The notes under the pieces: generated by a model
Seen by the model: only the letters and a program-made list of their open reading frames with translations
The model's database searches: none
What the model was told of the DNA's origin: nothing
Shown here: positions 7,593-15,691 of the stretch, one piece after another
Position numbering within the stretch: position 1 is the first letter of the stretch
Layout: each line of letters opens with the position of its first letter
Program-made: the position numbers and the translations under genes
NCBI RefSeq assembly: GCF_005405185.1
Contig: NZ_BJDO01000019.1
Coordinates: 1-44,905, forward strand
DNA length: 44,905 nucleotides
Direction of reading: 5' to 3'
Origin: Secundilactobacillus hailunensis
GTDB taxonomy: Bacteria > Bacillota > Bacilli > Lactobacillales > Lactobacillaceae

Positions 7593-8585
7593 ATGACGAA
7601 GATTTTAGCTTATCACGTACGAGAAGATGAACAGCCATTTATTGATCAATGGTCTAAAGAACATGGCGTTCAGGTTGACAGTATGTCAGAAGAATTACAT
7701 GACGAAACGGTCGAGAAGGCCAAGGGTTATGATGGTGTTAATTTTAAACAACGGTCCGTTATTAGCCAAAGCCCAGCGTTTTATCAGAAATTAGCCAGCT
7801 ATGGCATCACGCAATTATCTGCTCGTTCTGCTGGTATTGATACGGTGAATTTAAAGTGGGCGAAAGCCAATCATCTGCGGTTGACTAATGTGCCGTCATA
7901 TTCGCCAGAAGCGGTAGCAGAAATGGTGTTAACACAAACTATGCAGCTGATTCGCCACATTCCTCAATTCAATGACCGACTTAGCGACAACAATTACGTT
8001 GTGCTGGGTCTGCGTTCTACTGAACTGACGGAATTAACGGTAGGAATCATTGGCGTTGGCCGAATCGGCGGTAAGCTCGCACGAATTTTTCACGCGCTGG
8101 GTGCAACGGTGATTGGCAATGATTTGCGGGCACCTCGCGAAGATTTACGTGGCATTATGACTTATGTTAGCAAAGAAGAACTCTATAAGCGCGCAGATAT
8201 TATTTCCGTGCACGTTTGGGGCGGCGATGACAACTTTCATTTGATCAACGACAAAGCTTTTGCCCAAATGAAACCAACCGCTTACTTTATTAATGATTCT
8301 CGTGGCCCCGTTGTCGATACGCAAGCGTTGATTAGTGCACTGAATAACCAGCAAATTGCAGGCGCTGCACTCGACGTTGTGGAAGATGAAACTAAAATCT
8401 TCAATCAGAAATTCGATGGTGCAACGCCAATTGATCACTATAATCAACTGAAACAAATGACTAATGTTTTACTGACGCCTCATGTGGCATTTTTCACTGA
8501 CCATGCGGTTAAGAACATGGTGACGCAATCGCTGGATGATACATTGGCGATTATTACTGGTGGAAAGAGTGAGCATGAGTTTTAG
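7593..8585 (+). CDS. D-2-hydroxyacid dehydrogenase (D-lactate / D-hydroxyisocaproate dehydrogenase type)
   Basis: The 330-residue NAD-dependent enzyme interconverts 2-oxo acids and D-2-hydroxy acids. The nucleotide-binding motif is GVGRIG (154-159). The catalytic triad is visible: R237 (DSRGPV), E264 (DVVEDE) and H297 (TPHVAF). The RSAGID motif at 79-83 is typical of the D-LDH/D-HicDH branch. It is monocistronic, between the cysteine operon and a Met T-box cluster, so its substrate may be a sulfur 2-oxo acid rather than pyruvate; that is inference. SD AGGGGAATGG precedes the ATG. Confidence 0.85.
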   Translation: MTKILAYHVREDEQPFIDQWSKEHGVQVDSMSEELHDETVEKAKGYDGVNFKQRSVISQSPAFYQKLASYGITQLSARSAGIDTVNLKWAKANHLRLTNVPSYSPEAVAEMVLTQTMQLIRHIPQFNDRLSDNNYVVLGLRSTELTELTVGIIGVGRIGGKLARIFHALGATVIGNDLRAPREDLRGIMTYVSKEELYKRADIISVHVWGGDDNFHLINDKAFAQMKPTAYFINDSRGPVVDTQALISALNNQQIAGAALDVVEDETKIFNQKFDGATPIDHYNQLKQMTNVLLTPHVAFFTDHAVKNMVTQSLDDTLAIITGGKSEHEF

Positions 8586-8675
8586 AGCAAGGCGTAAAGC
8601 GTATTTTAATTGAATTTGAGAACGTTCTGTTGAATAACATTTTCATCAAATTCCAACTTAATTTTAATTTTTATC

Positions 8676-8703
8676 TTGACACTGATTGTTACATGCTTAA
8701 TAA
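8676..8703 (+). promoter_or_regulatory. Promoter of the second T-box cluster
   Basis: -35 TTGACA (8676-8681) and -10 TAATAA (8698-8703) have 16-base spacing. TTGACACT and TTAATAAT are shared with the promoter at 7443. The segment 8586-8675 between the preceding gene and this promoter is AT-rich and shows nothing else. Confidence 0.65.
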
Positions 8704-8731
8704 TAATCACAACTTAAATCAAACAAAAACG

Positions 8732-9005
8732 TGAGGATGAGTAAATCTATTTGTCAGTCATAGAGAGTCGCTGAGTTGATGAAAAGCGATACTGACAATA
8801 GATTGAAGATGGTCCGAGTAAAGTTGATTCGGCAAACAATCGTGAACTGAATTCGGGAACGCCCGTTATAGCGGTAGGGTATTTGATTTTTATCATGTAC
8901 CTGAAGAGTCATAAATGAGTAAATTTATGAAATTAAGGTGGTACCGCGAAAGAGCGCTTTCGTCCTTTTCTACAATAAGTAGATTAAGGCGAAAGCGCTC
9001 TTTCT
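8732..9005 (+). ncRNA. T-box riboswitch, probable methionine specifier
   Basis: The T-box motif AAGGTGGTACCGCG occupies 8935-8948. A terminator follows (AAAGAGCGCTTTCG 8949-8962 with its complement 8990-9003). Upstream, a stem I-like region with AGAGAG and GTGAGGATGAG elements leads to GAAG-ATG-G, placing ATG (8809-8811) as specifier. The flanking GAAGATG is identical to that of the metQNI T-box. The downstream amino-acid importer and sulfur-type PLP enzyme fit Met starvation control. Leader ends are approximate. Confidence 0.88.
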
Positions 9006-9106
9006 GTCTGTTAGGAGTGATCAAGTTTTTTAATAAACCGTTTGATGATAGTCAATACGCTGACAATTAATATTAACTGATGAACACATGAAAGGGGTAT
9101 TCAATT

Positions 9107-9907
9107 ATGAAAAAGCATCGTTATGGATTATGGACCATAGTTATTATCGTTATCATCGCAATTATTGGTGGAGCGGCCTGGTTTAATGGCAATAAAAAGG
9201 CTAGTTCGTCAACCAAGCCAACAATTAACATCGCTACTGCAGGAACTATTTTTCCAAATGCTTATCGGCAAAATCATAAACTGGTCGGGTATGACGTGGA
9301 TGTTGCAAAGGCTGTTGCAAAAGCAGAAGGATACAAGACTAAATTCACCATTACTGATTTTGACGGTATTTTCGGTCAGGTAGACAGCGGTCGGGTGGAT
9401 ACCGTTGCCAATGATATTGGGGCCACGCCAGAAAGAAAACAAAAGTACATTTTCACTACACCATATAACAATGAAACAACCAATATCGCCGCTAAAAAGG
9501 GTACCAGTTATCAAAATTTAAAGGATTTTGAAGGTAAGACGGTTGCGACAAGTGGTGCAGGTAATAACTTTATCACTACACTTAAAAAGTATGATCCAAA
9601 AATTAAGATCAAAGTTTACGAAACCCGTGATCAAGCCACTCAAGCACTCATTACTGGCCGGGTGGATGGGCTGTTATATTCACGGGCGACACTGAGCGCC
9701 ATTATTAAAAAACAAAACCTGAATTGGCATATTGTGAAAGATAGTGCTGGGCAAGCCTTAGTTGCTTATCCATTTAAAAAAGATGCTAATGGTAAAAAGT
9801 TACGTAAAGTCTTCAACAAAGGCCTTGCCAAGATTACTAAAAATGGCACTTTGAATAAAATTTCAAATAAGTACTTTGGTTACGACATTACAAGTCAAAT
9901 TAAATAA
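9107..9907 (+). CDS. Amino-acid ABC transporter substrate-binding protein, N-terminally membrane-anchored
   Basis: The 266-residue protein has the family 3 (polar amino acid / cystine type) binding fold: a mature start at TINIATAG, then YDVDVAKAVAK, FDGIFGQVDSGRVD and the hinge segment RDQATQALITGRVD. The N-terminus is a single hydrophobic helix (about residues 9-27) with no Cys and no lipobox. It is thus probably a membrane-tethered protein rather than a lipoprotein, which is unusual for Gram-positive binding proteins. Permease and ATPase follow directly. Ligand is unknown; the Met T-box suggests methionine, cystine or a sulfur derivative. SD GAAAGGGG. Confidence 0.85.
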   Translation: MKKHRYGLWTIVIIVIIAIIGGAAWFNGNKKASSSTKPTINIATAGTIFPNAYRQNHKLVGYDVDVAKAVAKAEGYKTKFTITDFDGIFGQVDSGRVDTVANDIGATPERKQKYIFTTPYNNETTNIAAKKGTSYQNLKDFEGKTVATSGAGNNFITTLKKYDPKIKIKVYETRDQATQALITGRVDGLLYSRATLSAIIKKQNLNWHIVKDSAGQALVAYPFKKDANGKKLRKVFNKGLAKITKNGTLNKISNKYFGYDITSQIK

Positions 9908-9922
9908 GGAGACCGGATAGAT

Positions 9923-10642
9923 ATGACGTTTAGTTGGACTTATTTTATACATTTATTTCCACAGTTAATTAAGTACATTCCATTGACCCTGTTCATGGCG
10001 GTTATTGCGATGCTAATTGCAGTGGTGGCTGGCAGTTTATTAACTTTAGTACAACTTTATGCGGCTAAACCATTTCAATTACTCGTCAAACTCTATGTTT
10101 CGTTCTTCCGGGGAGTTCCAACGCTGGTATTACTCTTCATTGTTTATTATGGGTTACCAGAGATTTCGCCAGCTTTTAAAGGCGTTTCGGCTTTAACCGC
10201 TGCGATTGCTGGACTGGGGGTCAAACAGTCAGCTTACCTGATTGAAATTTTCCGTGCTGGAATTGCTTCTGTGGATCAAGGGCAGATTGAAGCTGGTGAA
10301 GCGCTGAACTTTAGCTTTTTACGGATCTTTACGAGTATTGTTCTACCACAAGCGGCGTTGAATGCACTGCCAGCGACTGGTAATACGTTTGTCTCGTTAC
10401 TAAAGGAAACCTCGTTGGCTTTCACGTTAGGTGTGACCGAGATTTTTGCAGATGGTAAATTACTTGCCAGCGCTTCATTGCGATTCTTTGAAGTCTATGT
10501 AGCAGTTGGTTTGATTTATTGGATTATGATTATTATTTATACTTGGGCTCAAAAGCGCGTAGAAAATATACTCAGTAAGCCTTATAGGAGGGTGGTTGCC
10601 AATGTCATTGATTCAAGTCAGCAATCTAGCCGTGCAATTTAG
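9923..10642 (+). CDS. Amino-acid ABC transporter permease (HisM/TcyB family)
   Basis: This 239-residue inner-membrane permease has several hydrophobic helices. The N-terminal region YIPLTLFMAVIAML and the motif SFFRGVPTLVLLF are typical of polar amino-acid permeases. The EAA-type loop reads EAGEALNFSFLRIF near residue 125, followed by ALPATGNTFVSLLKETSLAF. It lies 15 bases after the binding protein gene and overlaps the ATPase gene by 41 bases. The importer probably contains two copies of this subunit. Confidence 0.87.
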   Translation: MTFSWTYFIHLFPQLIKYIPLTLFMAVIAMLIAVVAGSLLTLVQLYAAKPFQLLVKLYVSFFRGVPTLVLLFIVYYGLPEISPAFKGVSALTAAIAGLGVKQSAYLIEIFRAGIASVDQGQIEAGEALNFSFLRIFTSIVLPQAALNALPATGNTFVSLLKETSLAFTLGVTEIFADGKLLASASLRFFEVYVAVGLIYWIMIIIYTWAQKRVENILSKPYRRVVANVIDSSQQSSRAI

Positions 10643-11423
10643 CCGGCGTAAAGTTCTGAAAAATATTAACTTAACCTTAGAAAAAGGTAGCGTAACCGCA
10701 ATTGTGGGACCATCTGGTTCTGGCAAGACAACGTTACTTCGAACGATGAATTTGCTGCAATTGCCATCAGAAGGAACGGTTACTGTTGCTGGTGTAACGG
10801 TGGATGCCAAACATATTAGTAAAACGGATGTGCATAAAATCCGTAATCAGTCGACCATGGTCTTTCAGCAGTTTAATCTATTCAAAAATATGACGGCATT
10901 GGAAAACGTGATGTCACCATTGATTTACAACAAGCTTGCTGGATTTGATGAAGTTAAATCAACTGCATTGGGAGTGCTACGTAATTTTGGACTTGAATCG
11001 ATTGCTGATCAATATCCGGTGACGTTATCAGGTGGTCAGTCACAACGGGTATCAATTGCTAGAGCAATCGTTGCCAAACCCAAGGTCGTGTTATTTGATG
11101 AACCAACGTCAGCTTTAGATCCGGAAATGGTATCGGATGTTCTGACGACCATTGCTCAGCTTGCACAGCAGCATATCACAATGGTGATTGTTACCCATGA
11201 AATTGAATTTGCTCGTCAAATTGCGGATAATGTAATTTTTGTTGAAAACGGTGAAATATTAGCCCAAGGGCCAGCTAATCAAATTTTATCTACTGATGGC
11301 ACTGGTAGAATTGCAGATTTTGTTAACTCGCTAGAAAAGCGAGTGACAATTCCAAAGACACCGCGAGCAAATACTGGTGTGGTAGCGTCTCGTCTAAGAC
11401 TATTACAAAGTGGCACAAATTAA
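10602..11423 (+). CDS. Amino-acid ABC transporter ATPase
   Basis: The 273-residue ATPase has Walker A GPSGSGKT near residue 34, signature LSGGQSQRV near 136, Walker B VVLFDEPTSALDPE and the switch His in VTHE. I start it at ATG 10602 because SD GGAGGG (10587-10592) is correctly spaced; an in-frame TTG lies two codons earlier. The C-terminal 30 residues beyond the ABC core lack a NIL domain, unlike metN in this window. It powers the importer of the T-box cluster. Confidence 0.88.
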   Translation: MSLIQVSNLAVQFSRRKVLKNINLTLEKGSVTAIVGPSGSGKTTLLRTMNLLQLPSEGTVTVAGVTVDAKHISKTDVHKIRNQSTMVFQQFNLFKNMTALENVMSPLIYNKLAGFDEVKSTALGVLRNFGLESIADQYPVTLSGGQSQRVSIARAIVAKPKVVLFDEPTSALDPEMVSDVLTTIAQLAQQHITMVIVTHEIEFARQIADNVIFVENGEILAQGPANQILSTDGTGRIADFVNSLEKRVTIPKTPRANTGVVASRLRLLQSGTN

Positions 11424-11431
11424 GAATTAGA

Positions 11432-11466
11432 ATAGTTTCACTCAAGTTGAGCTGAGACTATTTTTC
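11432..11466 (+). terminator. Internal terminator after the ABC genes
   Basis: ATAGTTTCA (11432-11440) pairs with TGAGACTAT (11453-11461), with an extra CTC/GAG pair inside, followed by TTTTT. It separates the transporter genes from the enzyme genes. With no obvious new promoter, partial read-through would give lower enzyme expression. Confidence 0.72.
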
Positions 11467-11496
11467 ATAATCAATTTTGACTAAGGAGACCTATAA

Positions 11497-12654
11497 ATGG
11501 CGATTTCAGCAACATTGTTATCAAAGATTACTGCTTACCGGCATGAGTTTCATCAGCATCCGGAAGTGTCTGCTCATGAATTTGAAACCACGAAAAGAAT
11601 CACTGAGATTCTTGAACAGTGGGGGATTACAGTCAATAAGACGTCGTTAGTGACCGGTGTCGTGGCAACTATTGAAGGTACGCATCCTGGAAAGCAAGTG
11701 ACATTGCGTGCCGATATTGATGCATTACCAGTGACCGAAGCGACGAATTTAACTTTTAAAAGTGTGAATGACGGCGTGATGCATGCATGTGGTCATGATA
11801 TTCATTTATCTAGCTTATTAGGTGCGGCCTATATTTTGCAACACGAACGATCCGAGTTAACCGGAACAATTCAACTGTTATTTCAGCCTGCTGAGGAAGC
11901 GGAACATGGTGCGGAAAAGGTGTTAAAAGCCCATGTACTTGATCACACGGTTGCAATGGCAAGCTTTCATAATAATCCTAATTTGCCGGTTGGGACAATT
12001 GGACTAAAAGCTGGAAGCTTGATGGCAGGTTGCTATCACTTCGATATCACACTGCATGGTGCCGGAGCGCATGGCGCCAGGCCAGAAAAAAGTCGTGATC
12101 CAATTGTGGCACAGGCTGCTGTGGTATCAGCGTTGCAGACGGTAGTAAGCCGGAATGTGAAACCACTAGAAGCTGCCGTTGTCAGTGTCACACAGGTTCA
12201 TGGTGGTGATACTTGGAATGTCTTGCCGGAGACGGTGACGCTTGGTGGTACAGTTAGAACCTTCAATGATGAAACTACTGAGCTGGTAAAGCGACGGATG
12301 GAACAGCTGGTCATGCAGGTAGCAGCTGCATATGACGTTACGGCAGATTTTGATTGGGCAATTGGCGCCTATCCGATTCAAAATGACGCAGATTTGGTGA
12401 CGGCAATTAAGCCAACAGTAAGTGAACACGCAAAAGTAATTACACCCGAAGTGTCGATGGCTGGCGAAGATTTTGCCACCTTTCAGCAACGAATTCCCGG
12501 TGCTTTCGCGTTTGTGGGTTCTAATGGTGCACCCAATGCGGCAGATTGGCATGATTCGCACTTTGTGGGATTAGACGCTACCTTGGCGTTTGGTATTCAG
12601 TACTTTGTGGATGTGGCCCATGTTTTAGGCGAATATGCGGTTAAGTTAGGTTAG
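11497..12654 (+). CDS. M20D amidohydrolase (N-acyl amino acid deacylase type)
   Basis: The 385-residue cytosolic metallohydrolase belongs to the aminoacylase / IAA-amino acid hydrolase / HipO group. Metal-binding elements are HACGHDIH (about 98-105), PAEEAEHGAEK and the His of SFHNN. RHEFHQHPEVS at the N-terminus is the family signature. Members remove acyl groups from N-acyl amino acids; the Bacillus relatives SndA/SndB act on N-acetylated S-modified cysteines. With an importer before it and a GNAT acetyltransferase at the end of the cluster, a role in N-acetyl sulfur amino-acid salvage is likely but inferred. SD AAGGAGA. Confidence 0.85.
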   Translation: MAISATLLSKITAYRHEFHQHPEVSAHEFETTKRITEILEQWGITVNKTSLVTGVVATIEGTHPGKQVTLRADIDALPVTEATNLTFKSVNDGVMHACGHDIHLSSLLGAAYILQHERSELTGTIQLLFQPAEEAEHGAEKVLKAHVLDHTVAMASFHNNPNLPVGTIGLKAGSLMAGCYHFDITLHGAGAHGARPEKSRDPIVAQAAVVSALQTVVSRNVKPLEAAVVSVTQVHGGDTWNVLPETVTLGGTVRTFNDETTELVKRRMEQLVMQVAAAYDVTADFDWAIGAYPIQNDADLVTAIKPTVSEHAKVITPEVSMAGEDFATFQQRIPGAFAFVGSNGAPNAADWHDSHFVGLDATLAFGIQYFVDVAHVLGEYAVKLG

Positions 12655-12707
12655 CGCACATGATTTTGATCATTGATTGAGAATTTACGAGAGGCAGTGG
12701 TGATAAT

Positions 12708-13802
12708 TTGGCGAAGCGTTATCCAGTAAAAGCCTTGAAGAATTTAGTGAGCCAGATATTTCAACAATTGCAAGTAACACCAGCGGACAGTGAGCTGTGG
12801 GCCAACAATTTGATTGATGCAGATTTGCGTGGCATTCGTTCCCATGGTGTTCAGCGAGTAAGCATGTACGTTCGGAAATTACGTGCTGGCGACATTAATG
12901 TTCAGCAACATGCGATAATCGTAAAAAATGGTGGTGCAGTTACAGTGATTAATGGGCAACACGGCATTGGTCAAAAAATTGCTACAGAAGCCATGCAACA
13001 CGCTATTGATCAAGCACATAGATTGGGTGTCGGTATCGTCAGTGTCCGGCGTTCCAATCATTTTGGAGCAGCTGGGTATTACGCTCGTTTAGCAAGTCAG
13101 GCGGGACTGATTGGCATTTCAATGACCAACACGAACCCGTTAACGGTGCCGACTGGTGCTCGGAATGCTTTCTTGGGTAGCAATCCAATTGCGGTGGCAG
13201 TGCCGGCTGACCCCCATGATTTTGTGTTTGATGGGGCGATGTCCACGGTATCGCTAGGAAAGTTTGAAATATTGGCGAAAAGTAATCAGAAAGTGCCTGG
13301 AACCTGGGCGTTGGATGAGAATGGTCAGGTTACTCAAGAACCAAAACGATTGTTAGATAATATGCAGCAAACACGTCGGCGCGGCGGTGTACTGCCAGTT
13401 GGCGGGTTAGGAGAGACGGATGCTGGCTATAAAGGATTTGGGCTGACACTGATTGTGGAACTATTGACTTCAGTGTTAGCACAAGGACCAATATCCGCTG
13501 ATTTAGGTGGTAAGCAATTTGGTATCAGCCATTTTTTTATGGCGTTGGATCCAGCCTTCTTTGGTGATCCTGTGGCGATTAAGACTCGAGTAACTGCGCT
13601 ATTGGCGCGACTACGTGAATTACCAAGATTGGGACTAACGGGTGTCCGAATTGCCGGTGATCGAGAATGGCAAACTTATCAGCAAAATCGAGTTGACGGA
13701 ATTGTTTTAGAACCGGCAACTATTCAAGAGTTAAGTCAAATTGCAGTTGACCTTGGTGTTGACAGCAGTCTGGTATTTGGGAGAAAGGGTGGATTAAATT
13801 GA
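12708..13802 (+). CDS. LDH2/MDH-family (YlbC-type) 2-hydroxyacid dehydrogenase
   Basis: The 364-residue NAD(P)-dependent oxidoreductase is of the malate / L-lactate / ureidoglycolate dehydrogenase family, unrelated to classical LDH. Hallmarks are RGIRSHGVQR near residue 45, the catalytic-region RRSNHFGAAGYY near 110, NTNPLTVPTG, and GYKGFGLTL near 245. Translation starts at a TTG (12708) 12 bases after a weak GAGAGG; no better in-frame start is visible. The stop overlaps the next start (TTGA). The substrate is unknown; in this context a sulfur-containing 2-oxo or 2-hydroxy acid is plausible. Confidence 0.82.
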   Translation: MAKRYPVKALKNLVSQIFQQLQVTPADSELWANNLIDADLRGIRSHGVQRVSMYVRKLRAGDINVQQHAIIVKNGGAVTVINGQHGIGQKIATEAMQHAIDQAHRLGVGIVSVRRSNHFGAAGYYARLASQAGLIGISMTNTNPLTVPTGARNAFLGSNPIAVAVPADPHDFVFDGAMSTVSLGKFEILAKSNQKVPGTWALDENGQVTQEPKRLLDNMQQTRRRGGVLPVGGLGETDAGYKGFGLTLIVELLTSVLAQGPISADLGGKQFGISHFFMALDPAFFGDPVAIKTRVTALLARLRELPRLGLTGVRIAGDREWQTYQQNRVDGIVLEPATIQELSQIAVDLGVDSSLVFGRKGGLN

Positions 13803-15094
13803 GTAACGAAAAATTTGATACGAAGCGATTACACGCTGGTTATGAGCCAGCAGACCATCAGTATGCCTCATCGGTACCGATTTATGAATCGGCAGCTTTT
13901 GGCTTTGGCGATGCTGCTCGAGCAAATGGCATCATTGGCGGTACGGTGTCTGGTTATAGTTACACACGTAATGGAAATCCCACTACTAAAGTGCTGGAGG
14001 AACGGATTGCCGCTTTGGAAGGCGGTGTCAGTGCAGTAGCGGTCGGGTCAGGAATGGCGGCCATTACGTATACGATTTTAAACGTGGCTGAGGGCGGTGG
14101 CCGCATTTTAGCACCAACTAATATTTATGGTGCCAGCTTAGATGAATTCCGCACGCTGTTTCCGAAATTCGGTATTCAGGTTGATTTTTATGATGATGTG
14201 AATGATTTAGATGAAGTGAAAAAACGACTTCAACCAGATACCAAAGCAATCTACGTTGAAAGTGTCGCTAATCCGAGTACGGAAATCACTGATATTGAAG
14301 CTTTGGCCAAAATTGCCCATGACAACGGGATACCATTAATTGTGGACAATACCTTTCCAACGCCATATCTACTACAACCGTTTAAATTTGGCGCGGATAT
14401 TGTCGTTTACTCATCGACCAAGGGGATTAACGGTCATGGTAATGTGATCTCTGGACTGGTTGTTGATCACGGACAGTTCGACTGGTCAAATGGTAAATTT
14501 CCGCAGTTTACAGAACCTGAATTTACTTTGGGCGATGAGGAAAGCGGTGAGCAGGCAAGTTTCGTTGATAAATTTGGCGCTGGCGCTTTTGCAGCCCGCA
14601 TTCAAGTCAAATACGTGCGGTTATTTGGTGGACTCTTGGGACCATTTGAAGCCTATCTGGTATTGATTGGATTGGAGACAATCTCAGAGCGCTTAGAAAA
14701 GGAAGTCGCCAGTGCCACTGCTATCGCTAAATTCTTAGCAGCCAATTCCCACGTGAAACACGTTTATTATTCTGGTATTGAGCCGAATAATCCGCTGGTA
14801 CATAAGTATTTACCAAAAGGGATTGGTGCTATTTTGGCGTTTGAAGTAGCTGGCAGTGAAAATCAGGTAGCGACCATTTTGAACACGGTTAAAATATTCA
14901 GCTATCTACCGAACGTGGGGGATGCTAAGTCGCTAATCGTGAATCCAACGCGGACAACGCACCGAGAAATTCCTAGTACAATTCGAGCTAAACATGCTTT
15001 AAACAACCAGGTCATTCGATTATCAATTGGTCTAGAAGACGTTGATGATTTAATTGCTGATTTAAATCAGGCAATTGAGCAAGCTTTTAAATAA
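13799..15094 (+). CDS. O-acetylhomoserine sulfhydrylase-like PLP enzyme (MetY family)
   Basis: The 431-residue length and the insertions around residues 220-260 fit O-acetylhomoserine sulfhydrylases better than the about 390-residue cystathionine enzymes. The PLP Lys is K208 (SSTKGINGHG). SYTRNGNPTT near 54 and GDAKSLIVNP with TRTTHREI near the C-terminus are typical. It could add sulfide or methanethiol to O-acetylhomoserine (giving homocysteine or methionine), or perform gamma-elimination. It starts at TTG, coupled by four bases to the preceding gene. No homoserine acetyltransferase gene is visible, so the donor is uncertain. Confidence 0.8.
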   Translation: MSNEKFDTKRLHAGYEPADHQYASSVPIYESAAFGFGDAARANGIIGGTVSGYSYTRNGNPTTKVLEERIAALEGGVSAVAVGSGMAAITYTILNVAEGGGRILAPTNIYGASLDEFRTLFPKFGIQVDFYDDVNDLDEVKKRLQPDTKAIYVESVANPSTEITDIEALAKIAHDNGIPLIVDNTFPTPYLLQPFKFGADIVVYSSTKGINGHGNVISGLVVDHGQFDWSNGKFPQFTEPEFTLGDEESGEQASFVDKFGAGAFAARIQVKYVRLFGGLLGPFEAYLVLIGLETISERLEKEVASATAIAKFLAANSHVKHVYYSGIEPNNPLVHKYLPKGIGAILAFEVAGSENQVATILNTVKIFSYLPNVGDAKSLIVNPTRTTHREIPSTIRAKHALNNQVIRLSIGLEDVDDLIADLNQAIEQAFK

Positions 15095-15109
15095 GTGTGG
15101 AAGAAGTGA

Positions 15110-15541
15110 GTGAGTTTGAAAATCCGGCAAATGGTACCCGATGATTATGAGTCAGCCTACCAACTGTGGACACGGACACCGGGCATGAATTTAAAGTCTT
15201 TGGACAATAGCTATGAGGGCATAAAAAAGATCATCGATTGTAATCCAAAGCTTTGTTTTGTTGCGGAAGATCAACAGCAGATTGTGGGAACCTTACTGGG
15301 TGGCACCGATGGTAGAAAGGGTTATTTTTACCATACAGCAGTTGATGAACGTTATCGGCATCAACATATTGGTAGCCAATTGATTCAGCTGGTGTTAGAA
15401 GGGTTCAAAAAACAAGGTGTTCAGAAAGTCGGTTTGTTTACAACTAATGATAATCTAGAAGGAAAAACGTTTTGGAAACACCTCGGCTTTAGTGAGCGGG
15501 AAGATATTACGTATTTAGATAAGGATCTGACGGATAGCTAA
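15110..15541 (+). CDS. GNAT-family N-acetyltransferase
   Basis: The 143-residue acetyltransferase has the acetyl-CoA loop RHQHIGSQL (about 83-91) after a conserved beta strand (YFYHTAVDE). The C-terminal TNDNLEGKTFWKHLGF motif is typical of small-molecule GNATs. It starts at GTG 16 bases after the PLP enzyme gene and ends the cluster. Paired with the M20D amidohydrolase it recalls the acetylation/deacetylation pair of Bacillus S-modified cysteine salvage (SnaA/SndA); this analogy is inference. Confidence 0.82.
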   Translation: MSLKIRQMVPDDYESAYQLWTRTPGMNLKSLDNSYEGIKKIIDCNPKLCFVAEDQQQIVGTLLGGTDGRKGYFYHTAVDERYRHQHIGSQLIQLVLEGFKKQGVQKVGLFTTNDNLEGKTFWKHLGFSEREDITYLDKDLTDS

Positions 15542-15584
15542 AACGGGTAAAAACAATCTGTTTATAAATGAAACTGAATTTAAT

Positions 15585-15623
15585 AGGGTTCTCAAAGTTG
15601 GAAATAACTCTGAGGACCCTTTT
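15585..15623 (+). terminator. Terminator of the T-box cluster
   Basis: A 15-bp stem with one mismatch (15585-15599 with 15606-15620) is followed by a short T-run. It ends the transcript that begins at the promoter at 8676. Confidence 0.8.
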
Positions 15624-15647
15624 GTGATAAAAGATTATCTGGAACGC

Positions 15648-15679
15648 AAAAAAAGTGCTGATGATTTCTCATCAACACT
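15648..15679 (-). terminator. Terminator of the M20 peptidase gene
   Basis: On the minus strand an 11-bp stem with one G-T pair (15654-15664 with 15669-15679), loop TTTC on the plus strand, is followed by a T-run from the A-tract 15648-15653. Confidence 0.88.
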
Positions 15680-15691
15680 AAATGCAGTTCA

